Positions 44,601-57,160 of a stretch of DNA of 64,000 bases are shown here, piece after piece (position 1 is the first letter of the stretch; every line of letters begins with the position of its first letter). The translations under genes and the position numbers were made by a program. Source of the stretch: Otis tarda (taxonomy: Eukaryota; Chordata; Aves; Otidiformes; Otididae); NCBI GenBank assembly GCA_026413225.1, contig CM048557.1, positions 47,189,371-47,253,370 on the forward strand. Reading direction: 5' to 3'. Under the pieces are notes generated by a model that did no database searches, was not told the origin of the DNA, and saw nothing but the letters and a program-made list of their open reading frames with translations.

Positions 44601-47600
44601 CTGCAGTGTGCAGTAAAGAACACCTTGTGCTTTCTGGTATGAGTGCGGGGCGTGACATAAAGCCAAGGTGAGCAAGAGGCTCTCTGAACTGAGCATCTGA
44701 GAGCTGAATAAGCTTGCCTATCTCTCTCTGGACTTTTTGACAGCAAGAAAAAGAAGCAATGTTTTGAGGAGGGTTATTTTTAAACAAACATTTTTATCTT
44801 CCTAGAGGCACTTCTGTTGCCCTGCTAGACCTCTGCTTTGTTGCCAGGAAGGAGTGGCATTGTGCCTCCCTTATTTTGCTTGCCTGTATGTTTATGCGCT
44901 CACACCATCCTATAACCACAAAAGATTGGATCACACCAGCCTCTTTTGTCGGGAATAACTACTAGAGAGAAATTTACCCTACACACAAGTGTAGGAGAAA
45001 ATCTATAATACCACTTATATCAAACCAGGCATAAGTCAGTCTTCTGTGGTTCGTGGCCCCAGTACTAACATTTAGCAGTGATGAATGTCAGCCTTTCTGG
45101 AGAATGCACTTGATTCAGTTGATTTTGCTAGTGGCTTTTTTAGGGAATCATTTAGCAAAGATGAGAGAAAAGAAGAATGTTTGTTCTGTGAACCAAAGGC
45201 AAGGCAGTAATTCCAACATGGAAAATCTACACCTGTGCTGTGAGCCAGGGCGCAAAGAAGAGAGAGGATGCAGATTTCTCTGCAGTGTTTATGAATCATG
45301 GGAGAGGAAAGGTCAGAGGTGAGCTTTTGTGGTGCAGATGGAGCACGCAGAGAAGAAAGCATCATGTGGCACAGTAACACAATATCAACTTTTAACAATT
45401 AGTTAATCTGAAGGAGTTCAGGCATAGAGGAAAAAACTACCTAGCAATCCCTTTGATCTCTGAGCTTGTTCCTATTTAATACTCTTGAGTGAATTCTCTT
45501 AATTTTCACCACTCCCTAAACATCAAAAATGTAGAATATACCAAACTGAGAGCTCCTAGGAAAACATCAGATCAGAATGGCCCATTAAGTTTGACGTGAC
45601 AAGTGAATATCTTTGATGTATATTTGTGTGGTGTCTGATTTTTTTTTTTTTTTTTTCTAAATTGTGATTCTTGTGAATGGCAAGGATCTTGCACAGAAAA
45701 GCCAATGGTATAGAGTTTGATATACTGGGACACTATACTTACTAAATACATACACTAAAGTAAAATTCATAATGATGAAAAATAGTAGCTCATAGGACCC
45801 ATTGTCTGAAGAGTTCTGCAGGTGGCTTTTTCAAAGCAGCCTCAGAGATTTTGGGTTCTTTCAAACTATTGGCTAAAATACAGCACCAAAGGGAGTAAAC
45901 GTCATTATCCTCTTCCTTCAAATGCTGCAACTGAGGCACAGATGTGATGTGACTTAGTTGGCATCATATAGGCTTCCACCAGTAAAGCAATGGATAAAAG
46001 AGGGATAGCCTACCTATTGCTCCATTTCTTTTTGTTGCACTTTACTTCCTCCCAGGTAGGAGAGCCTAGGTCTTCAGTACAGTGTAAGAGGTACAACTGA
46101 CTGATGTTCTTACTGGAGAATACTGGAATTATTGCAGCCTTGTTTCTCTGGGGAATTTTCTTCTTTACGCATAATATTTACCAATTTCTTCTTGTTTTGT
46201 CTTTGATTTCTTTATACACTCCTGTCAAGCTGAGAAGGGGACGAGTGTGGAAAAAACAATTTCGGAAGATCGCACAGGGCGTATATAGGTTATGTCAAAA
46301 GTGTATCTTAACTTGCCAGCTGAACCTGTTGCTGATGGGTATGAAGTGCCCTCTACTTCCTCTTAAGAGTCAGCTCAGATGAGGAAATGAAGGAAAAATC
46401 CAGAACAGACCCTACTTCCAAGCAATCTAGGTAGCTGAGGTTGAGGCTGGGGACTGTTCAAATGAAGATCAGTCCTGAACAAACAGTTGGCATTGCAGTT
46501 CATTTTTGAATGTCAGCAAGGTCTGATGGGCATTTCTCTGCTTATTTGTGCTGTTTCTGTTGCACCTTCAGTCCAAGATACTAGGAAATGCATCGTAAGT
46601 GCAGTGTATCTTAGGAGATTTCTTCCATCTTGACCAGAATGGGAAATGATCTTCCAGTTATGGATCCAGTTAAAACTTAAACTTCTGCTGGATTTGGGGA
46701 GACTCTTTAAGGAAGTACCTGTTGCTTTGCATGTTCCAGAGGTTAATATTTCACGTTCTCATGTTTTGACATTTTTAGTAAGGATTACTGGCCTGACCCA
46801 GAGGAACAGAAATCGCTAGTCTTGTAAGGTGTATGAGTGTGCTGGCAGTGCTGTGGCTTTGCTTTAGCTAGGGAGTTATTCAAAGCCTCTTTTCCTTACG
46901 TAGCTTAGCCCTTGCCTACCATACAGAAGAAAGGCTTCTGCTAGCATTATTGCCTTGCCTCATGCATGACACAGAAAAGAACTTTGTCATTTGGGCTTAT
47001 TTGCATCCATTCCCAGGGTTTTGCTGGCATAATGCTATTGGATCTGGATTTGTTGCAAAATAACTTAAGGTAACCTCAAGTATTGATCAGTCTCTTTCAT
47101 CAGATGTTTTTGGCCACATACAAAATATAAGGGTGATGTACTAATGTCATGTCCATAGAAAAGGGTGTTCATGGCCTGCCCATACATCTACGGAAAGTAT
47201 TCCTGTTAAAAAAGAAAACATTTTTAGGTTGCCTCATGAAATTAGTCCTTAGTGAAGATATTTAAGTGTGAAAATGAAGTGATAGAATTACTTTGCAATT
47301 AATAAAACATGGGAGATCCAAAGACAGGAGCTGAAATTTGGTACAGGAAGATGGAGGAGATGTTATTTTATCATCTGTGTACTGAAACAGTCACCAGGCT
47401 CAGAATTTTTTTTTCTTTAATTAAATTCATACAGCAAAGGCTCTAGAATACTATAGCCATAATGAACCTAGAAATACAAACTGTGGGGTTGTTTTTTTTT
47501 AATTTCTGTCCACAAATTAAACAAATACAGGTTCTAGTTAAGATCACATTTGTTACAATATAGTATGTTGTTCTCTGGAACTTTTATCTGTAGGCAGATA

Positions 47601-50600
47601 GCGGCTTGCAGGTGTGTGAGGCTGGCCCCACTGCATACATTTTTGTATGTCACAACTGGGACATCTACATATGGCCCTCAGTCCTGGTGCTATGGCCATC
47701 TGTGCTTGCTTTGCGGCAGGACCGTCAGGAGCGCGCTTTTCTTTTCTGCAAAATGAACCTGACTCCTGCTGAGCTTCTGTACCTGCAAGGGATGTGCCAT
47801 GTTCTGTTGTTTGGAAAATAAGAGTGTTTACAGGTGTAGAACTGTTTTCATATAACCAAATTTAGAAGACATAATGGAGATTGGAGCAATATAGCCTGTG
47901 CTTTAGGCATATAATAGAGGTAACTGGTAATGTAGGCCCTAAAGAATGGAGATGCTAAAGCAACAAACCTTGCACACTTACATGATCCAATCTATCTCTG
48001 TTCAAGAATGAGCAAACTAAGACAGGATACAGAATATTGATGGAAAACATAGCTGAGTCCAAAGCCATCAGCAGAGCAGTGGTGAGGCTCACGGAGGTTA
48101 GTGTGGCAAAGATTTCTGGCTGTTGTCACATTCTGTTTGCCAAATGTAGTCCCATCCTAATGGAGAGCAGTGCTCAGCTGCTGTGATCTTCACTTCAGTT
48201 GTCCAAAGCCTGATGTTTTCAGCTTAGGATCAAAGTGAATGAGCTTCTTTTGCTTTGCTTGACTTGGTAGTTTACTGAGCTTAATAAACTCTTGGTGAGT
48301 ATTCGGGTGAATTCTCAAGAAAAAATGGGAAATATACTTTTATTTGTTACTCCATATGTTGTATTAAAGAGATTGCTAAGGCTCAATCTTATATTGTCAG
48401 CTAGAAATACAGACAAGAATGGTTTTGGAGAGTCAGGACCTGCTATATGCTAATATTAATAAAACAAACTCAGCTGAAAGTTATATGAGAGAGAGGCTGC
48501 AAAACTGCGCTGTTTATGTACATGTGTATAAAATAGGCACTTTAAGCCTAGGGCTGAGTGGGATGCTCGTCACCAAGGAAGGTGAAGGGAGAATGTGCTT
48601 TTTTGGCACGTAGGATTTGAAAGTTTGTCAGGTAGAGAGTTAATAACATGGAGCATGCAGAGCGTAATGTATTCTCCAGTGCGATGATATGCCCTCTGAC
48701 TCTTGACATGGCTGTAATAGTGATGAGAGAAGCACCTTTCCTTCTGTATTTGAGTACCTGCTCCAAGCTCAAGAGTTAAAGGACTCTGCTCCCTACATAA
48801 CTGTGTTACCTAGCACACTTGCTTTTGATAGGTCTGGTTATGCTTCTTTTGAAAATATCTGCTATCTTTACCAACAGGAACAGGCACCACTGGATTTTAG
48901 GTTAGAACAACTTCTAACTTAACCCCATTTCAGTCTGACTTTGGTGACCGTTAGCAAATCCTCAGCCTTCCCATTAGTTATTTTTTTTTCTCCTCTTGGT
49001 ATTTTAATTTTATTGCAGTCTTCAAATATAGGGGTGCCCAGCAGTGAATGTTATACTCTAGCTGTGCTTTCAGGTAGGTTGTGGTCATTCAGTCATGGTG
49101 TGCAAGGGCTGGATCTAAACTTTTAGAGCTTTAATTAGAGGAGGTTTTTTGACTGTAGTAGCTTATTTCCTATTTGATAAGCGGCATCTCTTTGGGAGCA
49201 GCAACCACTGTATAAATCTTCTTGCCTGACCCTGAAGTCTATACTATTGCTATGAAGTGTGCATGTATTGTGAGCAATGGGGAAAGACTGAGCTGCTGCT
49301 ATCGGCCACAAAAAGCCAGGCTGCTGCAGCTGCCAACAAGGGAGGCAAGAAAGGATGATGAGGTTTGAATGTTGAGCGGGTGGGCTGAACAACTCCTCCC
49401 AGTTTTACCACTCCTCTCTAGCAGTGAGCCAAGTAGCTGTCAAGTTGTGAGCAGGACAAGAGGAAGCAGGCAACTAATGGGCAGCATTTTGTTACTTGAA
49501 CTGCATGGAAAGGCAGTGGGCTTGATATGATACAACCAGATTTTGTGTTGTCTCTGATTTTCTTTCCATTCTAATTCTTTGTCATTGCTGCTCTCTGGCT
49601 TTGGTCTACTCATGTTGATGTTGTCTGTTGCACTGAATATCTCTACTCCCTCTTTCCTTCAAACTGCACAGGCAGAATTAATGTAGTTCAGAATTAACAG
49701 TGGATATATCTAGATCCCTGAACTATTAAATGGGCATAATTTAGGTATGTGGAAAGATGCAATTAAAGGCCTGAACTACTTATCACAGGGTTTTATACTC
49801 TTTGAACTACAGTTCTGTCAGTAGAGGTGTTAGAAATGGTAATATCAGAGCTCAAAGATGTGTTAGGGTCTGCCCTCCACCCTTGCTTCTTGTAGCCCTA
49901 GGCATAGCCCTAGGCATAGATGTAGTAGCACAACAAGATAAATGTGTTTACTTTAACAGGTCTTAGGGGAAATATCAGGAGGATTTCTGTATTGCATACT
50001 GTGACTACTGGTGACTTCACATCACCAGAAGTGAGAAAACTCAAATGCTCCTACTTCATAAGCATGGATCTTAGCACTTGAGGGAGAGCATTAGTTATCT
50101 GTGAGCTGCATGGGGCTGATGACACACAACTGAACAGTAGCAACTGCATCCAGAAAGGCAGTGATGTGTAGTATGCAAATTACCAAGCTCCTCTGGCCAG
50201 AGTGGAAGTGACTGAGAGGTGATGTCTCAGTTCTAGCACCCCGGGAGGTAGCTGTGAATGATGCCAGCAAAGCTTTCTTACTGTATCAGTGTTAGCAAGC
50301 AGCGGGAATGCAGGCGTTTGGGAAAGGTGGCAGAGAGGAAAAATGTCATTTATAAATGGGACTTGAGAATGGCATAAGCGTTCCTGTTAAATCTGTGCCT
50401 TTCTGATTGTTAGCCATTTTAAGTGGAATGGGTTTTGCATCTAGAACAAGTCTCTGAACAGATGATTAATGGTTTCATCTGTAATAACTTTACATTTTGT
50501 AGAACCCTGCTAGGATTCTGCATCTGGTGAGCCAAGCTATTTAAAGCTGTGTTAATTCTGTTAATTGCTCTACATTTATTTGGATTGCTGGCACCTGCAG

Positions 50601-53559
50601 GCTTTAGGATAATGTAGGGGGGATATATGCTGTCCCTCTTTCTAGCTGACAAAAATGGAGTGGACCATTTCCTCAGCTAGGAACAGCAACCTTGGCAGAA
50701 CATCCTGGTTGGATTGGTTGTCCTTGAGATTTCCCTCTTTTACTACAGCTGAATGCAGTGAGATGCCAGCCAGAGGCAAGATGTACCCTTGATTGGGGTA
50801 GGAGGTAGGCAGACAATCTGCTTTTGCATGCACTTGCCATCGTCAGGCAGTAGCAAGCAACAGGAATGAAGCCAGTGATTTTTAGAAGGCTGATCAGGTC
50901 CATCCCATTCTGATCCTGCTGCTCAGTTGCCTGCTAGTATTTGTTTAACAGTTTGGAGCACTTCATAACCAAAACTAGTAGGTTTCAAACTCTGAACAGA
51001 TGTGAAAATAAGTATGCTGATGATGTCTGAACTTTTGTCAGAGAAAAGATCTGGGAGCAGAAGTGGAATTCAGAGCACTTGAGGCGACTAAGACATTGCT
51101 GTGAAATGCTAGGAAGGGCAGTGCAGTTGTTTTCGTGTTTGCAGCTGGATTGGACAAACCACTGGAACAGTACAGACCAGGCTCTGGTGACAACCTTTTT
51201 CCCAGTCCTTGGCTCTTTTACCTCTGGAAAGATTCTTCCATGGGTGGCAAAAAGGGGAAGTAAAGAGTTTCACTTGCATTATTAACTGACTACTTAAAAG
51301 TGTGGTAGATGCCGAAAGGCTTGGTACTTGGAGGCTTTCAGCTAGTATCAGCTCAATATGGCTGTTGTCTGAGAGGCCAGGAGAAAAGAGATGGTTGTTT
51401 TGGTTTATGTAGGTGCTAGTTCTCTCTCAGATCTCTGATACGAGTTTCAGTCTAGGCTTCAACTTTGGCAACGCTAGGACATTTTCACAACAAGTCCGAC
51501 TATCAGCTGAGAAGATCTGTTCACACTCTGTTACTTGTCTTATGTCTGCAATTTTTCTTGAGAAGATCAGTGAGATGCTAGGGTGAAATCTGTCCTCCTG
51601 ATAACTGATGATGTGACCCCAGCTGGGTTTCTGCAACTGCCCCATAATCCTTTGTGACCGCTGACTAAATGGGATTTTGGTTGTAGCCTCTCAAAGGAGG
51701 TTCCTACACAAAGGAGGGGCTGTCACATCACCCATCTCAAAGGTGTAAAGAAAACCACCTGTAGCAGAGGGGAAAGCTTTCTCAAGAGTTTGACAAGCCA
51801 TGATCCTTGTGACTTGTCACTTCTAAAGGACCAAGACTGCTGTCTTTATCATCTCTCTCAGGTAGAAGCTGTTACTGTGGATGTCCAGTTCATTTATTCT
51901 ACCCAGGTAATGGTTAAACAATCAGTTACAATATTAAAATTGCTTACAAAGCAAAGCTCAAACAAAGCGTATGCTGTTCTAATATTTAAGAATGTGTTCT
52001 TCCTCTGCAGCTTCAGTGTTCAGCTAACAGAGCAAGCTGTCAGCTGAGCACTTAGCTCCTTTTCCCTGGTTTATATTGCAGAGCAGATTTGTCCTGAAGT
52101 TGCCTTCGTCTGAGATAACAAGAACACTCAATGCCTCCATTTTCCTTTACCCGAGCTTGATGTGCATGCTTCTCTCTCCTTGTCTGAGCTTGCTGCCTAT
52201 TATTCATGGCTGCACACTAGGACATCACATAGAAATGCAGTATTGTCACTTTCTCTCTCCTCTTCTCCATTTTTTTTTTCTTAATATGTGTTTCTACTAT
52301 GTTCTCTTAATTAGCATATGCTTAGCTCTTCTGGCTTCAGGCTAGTTTTCCTGTTTACAACCTGTGACACATTTTGTTAGAACTTCACCAATCATATATC
52401 ACAGGAGAAATTCATTATGTATGTAACTTATTACGTTACTAACTTTCATCTCACAGTGCGCTTCTCATTAAGTCTATACGTTACACACTAATAATTCAAA
52501 TGATAGCTTTGACATTGAGTGCATTTTCTAAATTGCTACTTCTATCCCTTCTTAGGAGTTTTGGGTCTATGTGGTTTGGGAAACCACAGCTGTTTTTCAC
52601 AGCTGGTTTCCGTACAGGTTTTTAAAAACTTAATTCCAGCTCTGTTTCCCTGTTTCTCCTGTGGGCTGGATTTGCCAGTGCATCAAACAGAGGATGTGGG
52701 TATTTCTCGCCACAAGAGGAGAGTGAATAGATGTTGGCATCCCCTTTGGTTTTGCAACTGGAGCTTATGGAAGAGACTTGGTTTGTATGAGGACACCTTT
52801 TGGTAAGAAGTGCAGCAGATGAGCTTTGGCGCAGGTGCCAAGGACTTATGACTCCTATTGGCATTGTATTTTAACTGTGGCAACCAGGACCTTCCTTGGA
52901 TTTGTTGAAGGCGTCAGTAAGAGTGTGGACAAGGGAGTTCTGGTAAATGTAGCCTGCCTTTTGAATATCTTGCAGTGAGGTGTCTCACCAAAAGGCTCTT
53001 CAAGAATCTAAAAAACAAACACACACAACAAAACAGGCAAAGAAGGAAGATCCCTGCACAGAGGAGGAACTGGTTGGAAGGTAAGAAACAGCATGTGTGA
53101 CTAAATAGGCAGTTTTTCCATGGGAAGGCCCCAGTGGAGACGACCTCTGGGATCCATTATGAGGTCTGAAAATTCATTAGTGGAATTATAAATGGAAAGG
53201 AAAGTGAATGGAGGAGGCATACATTTTACTGAGAATATGACAATATTCAGGTGAGGATTGCCTGCAGAACTGCAGAGGATGACCAAGTAATGCTGAATGA
53301 CTGGACTGACAAACATATGTAAAAACAAATTGAGGTATATATATTGGGAGCAAAGGAAAGTAATCCCAATTATATGTAGTGATGGACTTTGAGTTGATTC
53401 TGATCTTTTAGTAAATAATTCTTTGAAAATACTTGCTTGGTGGTCAGTATTGGTGAAATAAGCACATCTAATGTTAGAAATTGTTAGGAATAGAGAATGA
53501 TACAAAAATTATAATTATGTCATTAAGTAAAACCACACTGGACACTGTCATTCTGTCTT
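41688..53559 (+). other. NRXN3: NRXN3 intron, no exon recognised
   Basis: About 12 kb of AT-rich intron with one MIR-like fragment (45885-45985), poly-T near 45638-45657 and many short chance open frames on both strands. None carries a recognisable domain or a credible pair of splice sites. Nothing else seen. Confidence 0.7.
45885..45985 (+). mobile_element. MIR-like SINE fragment
   Basis: TCATTATCCTCTTCC…CAACTGAGGCACAGA followed by GTGACTTAGTTGGCATCA matches the MIR core in sense orientation. Diverged. Confidence 0.6.
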
Positions 53560-53930
53560 TTTAAACTCAGAAAGAGGAAAAAGGCAACAAAGATCATGAA
53601 AGGTCAGGAGACAGACTTCTGTACAAAGAATGGCCAAAGAGACCATGGCTCTTCATAACAGAATTGACTGAAAAAGGTTCAGATAGTGGGACATAAAATC
53701 TTGTGTGATGTAGAAGAGTAATCAAAGGGAACTGTCATTTAGTTTCTTTTCAAATAGAGGGACTAAGTGACATCAATGACAAAGGCAGGGCAGGCTTCAG
53801 AACAAACAGAAAGAAATATGACAGCAATTAAGTCATGGAAATCCTTGCTGTTGGATGTTATTGTGACTGGAAAAACTCAGAGAAGAAATGGTGGAATCTG
53901 TGACGTGGTTTTAGGGGAGTGTCACTACAA
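53560..53930 (+). mobile_element. Ancient CR1/L3-type LINE 3' fragment, forward orientation
   Basis: Diverged but ordered matches to the end of a CR1-clade reverse transcriptase: GGCAACAAAGATCATGAAAGG; a TATAAAATCAT-like word (CATAAAATCTTGTG); AGAACAAACAGAAAGAAATA; and TGGAAATCCTTGCTGTTGGA, the decayed 'W-N-S-L-P' region. Many frameshifts. Confidence 0.6.
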
Positions 53931-55017
53931 AACTGCTCTGCTAGACTTGCCTGGGTATTTGTGGAGGTGGTTATCAGATCCAATGTAATATGGAGGAATT
54001 TATGTTTACATATTTCCTAGTGTGGCCAACCATTTCTAGGCTCCTTGTAGTATTTTGCAGTAGATAGTCCATTTGCTTTGCCTTATATTAACTATGATGT
54101 TCTACAACCCATCAGAGGCCATGAAGCACATAACCCCTTAATTGCAAGTATTGCATAGCAAAGTAATGTTCCTGAAGGCTTGCGCACAACTGAGCGGGAA
54201 GTCAGCTGAGCAGCAGAGTATCAGAGGAGCAGAGAGTCAATTTGATGTAAGGTCTGATACACAAGTTTGTGCAAAATTAGGCAGTAATGTGTAGATGTGG
54301 AAGTGAGATGTGTGTAGGAGGAGCTGGAGGAACAGTGAGAGAAGGATTCGGAGAAGGCTGGAGTGCCATGTGTTGGTCAGAGGTGTAATGATGCCCATTT
54401 GAATGAAACAAGTATTTGTGTGTGTATCAGGAAGGCTACATTTGAGGAAGATGCTTTAAGTGAAAAGAGCAATAAGGAGGGCTAAATGAAAATAAGTTGG
54501 CTTCTTTCATCATTTGTAATTATTAAGGCCCCCCGAATGATTGATCCAAAATGAGGATATTAACAAGCAGAGCTGTAAAACTGCCTCTGAGCTGTGTGGC
54601 AAAGGCATTTGCCTTTCAATACTGAGTGATCTTTTGATATATGGAATTGGGTATTCTGTGAAGGCTTGGAGGGAGATTCATCTCTAGTAGGGAAATCTCT
54701 CCAGATGAGTACGGACTGCGGAAGCAGCAGACAGAAAGCTCCCAGGCTTTAACTTGGGCTTGAGAATCTTTCCATCCAGGACTAATGTTCACATTGTGAT
54801 CATGTGTATTTCTTTCCCTGTGCGGTAATTGTGGAAGTAACCATCAAGAAGATGTATTATTACCAAACCTGGCCCTTTTCTGAGTGCTGAATCTACATGG
54901 GGTTGTCATTTACAAGAGACTTAAAAACCAAGGAGCATTTTTTTTACTCCTCAAAAAGGTGGACTGGTGCTGTGTAAAAAAGGGATGAAAAGAGACTACC
55001 CCACTGAGACAAACTTC

Positions 55018-55130
55018 AGAGAATCATAGATATTAGAAATAGTAAACACCTACCAGGTCACCTTGTCCAACTTCTCCTGCCAGGAGTGCCATTGTTCCCT
55101 TCAGTGTATTAACTCGGGAGCGTTTCTACA
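55018..55130 (-). mobile_element. Old CR1 3'-end fragment, reverse orientation
   Basis: AGAGAATCATAGATATTAGAA, then GGTCACCTTGTCCAACTTC and CCTGCCAGGAGTGCC resemble the reverse of a CR1 3' end. Short and diverged. Confidence 0.55.
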
Positions 55131-55376
55131 AAGAGCTGTTCACCATGGGACTGTGCTTGTTGGTTTCTGTGTTCCGTTTGCTGCTGCTGAAGATGTCTTA
55201 AGGACAAGTAAGACTTCTCCTCAGAACTGGGTTTCTTTGCATTTTGAGTACTGCAGATGTAACAATAAAAAATAAATAAAAGAAAATGCAACTAAAAAGC
55301 AAAGAATTATTATTTGGAGAATGAGATGTATTAGTGCTATTTAGTTCACTAATTACTGATTTCCTCAGCTAAGAGA

Positions 55377-55490
55377 CTGTGACAAAAACTGTCAAAAGTT
55401 GTCCAACTGACAAGTGGCAGGATTAGGAATAGAATCCAGGAGCCATAACTCCTGATCTGTTGCTCTACTCAGTAGAAAACAAATGCCTGC
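55377..55490 (+). mobile_element. MIR-like SINE fragment
   Basis: CAAGTGGCAGGATTAGGAAT followed by AGAATCCAGGAGCCATAACT and CTGTTGCTCTACTCAG matches the 3' half of the MIR core. Confidence 0.6.
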
Positions 55491-55564
55491 TACTCGAAGT
55501 GAATCTGCAGTCATCTGTGCTGTTGCTACCTGAGTGATTTGTGGCATGTAAGGGTTTCAGAAAG

Positions 55565-57160
55565 TCAGAGATTTTTAACACCAAAAGAACCATCATAGCC
55601 AACTAGCTCAGCCTTCCATTGATTATTTAATTCTCTCCATTTATGTATAGTTTCAGAGTGTCCATAAGCAAGAAACATCAAGCCTCAATTTCTTCTACTT
55701 TCCTCCACATTAAGTCTAATATTTTTGGGCCTCTTCTGGGGAGTTCTGTTTTAAACAGCCTTGATGAGAAGGTATTAAAATACAATCTGTTGCTTTCCTT
55801 GGTAAGGTGTTGTGATGTTTAATTGCTCTTTACTTTTCAAGGAGATTGGGCCTTGTTATCCATTTGGAATTTGTCCGGCAATAGCTCCCAAATGTCGATG
55901 CTTGTGCTGCAGTTTTCTACTGGAACAAAGATGCTTCAGAAATCTTTTTTTTTTCCCCCTCATTCACTATGATCAAGTTCCTTCTTTATCTGTCTTCTGA
56001 AAAAAAATAAACAGATTGAATTCCTTGTCTTTTACTGTAAGGCATTTATTCTAGTTCTCAAATCATGTTGAAGCTGCTTGATGCATTCTTTGCAATTTTT
56101 TAGAGCCCTTTCTTTAAGAAATGGTAGATGCTAGAATTATACCTAGGGTTTCAGTGCATATCGTACCACTGCTATGTGCAGAAGTAACATCCCGTTTCTT
56201 TTATGGCTTACTTTAGTCATGTATTCTGAGATAGAACTGGCCCTTTTGGCCATAGTGCTTTACTGGAAGCTCACAGTTTCTTCTCCGGTGTTTCCTAAAC
56301 TGTTTTCAAAGTCACTGCTTTGCAGAGTGCAGCTCCCCCGTGGCTTCCCCTTCCTGGTTCTGTAGTTCATGCCCTGTCTTCTGTGTTCATAAGCTCATAT
56401 GTTTTAGTATTCAACTGTTTTAAAATTTTTTTGTACTGAAAGGGCTTCCACGCTCTATGAATCACTTTGAATGACGACTCTGTCTTTGAGGTTATTTAGT
56501 GCTCTGCCAAACTTGGTGTTACCTTCAAGCATTAGCTTCAGTGCTTTTTATATTCACTTCTAGGTAATTGATAAAATGTTTGATGTGCATCAGAAATGCC
56601 TCTTTTCAGTAATGATACTCCACTGACAATTACGTTTTGAGATTTGTCAGCGGAGGACTATCTATCTGTCTAATATTATGTCCTGTTTTCTTCTTGTATG
56701 CTGTTAATTTAAGCAGAGCTGTCTTCTAGTGTTCAGTCAAATGCCTTAAAAAATGTTTCATCTGTGCCTTTACCATTGTTATTCAAATGATATCTGGTTT
56801 ATTTGACAGGAATTCTTTTTACACAGGAAAGTCTAATGACATTAAGTATTGTATTCTTATCCTTTAATGTTTTTATTAAGCACTTTGGATAGAAGCTTTT
56901 GTGCTATTTCCTCCAGGGTTGATGTTTCTTGCAGGCTAAACCCTTCTGCAGTTACACATTTTGTCCTGTTTGGCTTTTTAAAACATTCACACAACATTAA
57001 CGTTCTTTTATTCTTCTGTTATTTTTCTGTTATTCCAAGATTAAAAATAAACCTCAGTGGATCAGAAATCTTCTCATTCAGCTCTTTTAAGACTTTGAAG
57101 CAACTGACCCAGGTCTGCAAAATTAAAAATAAAGCATATTTATTCCTGGTTGCTGATCAA
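55565..57160 (-). mobile_element. Ancient CR1/L3-type LINE, about 1.6 kb, reverse orientation
   Basis: A long chain of weak but collinear matches to the reverse strand of a CR1-clade LINE. A 3'-end-like start near 55571 is followed by AGAGCCCTTTCTTTAAGAAAT near 56103. Further along are GTCAAATGCCTTAAAAAATG near 56738, GGGTTGATGTTTCTTGCAGGC near 56917 and TTCAGCTCTTTTAAGACTTTG near 57078. The order is that of the CR1 reverse transcriptase gene. All frames are broken. Edges are approximate and the family assignment rests on remembered consensus. Confidence 0.6.

Noticed and set aside
53101..53505. 134-codon minus-strand open frame
   Set aside because: No similarity I recognise, AT-rich composition like the surrounding intron and no supporting signals.
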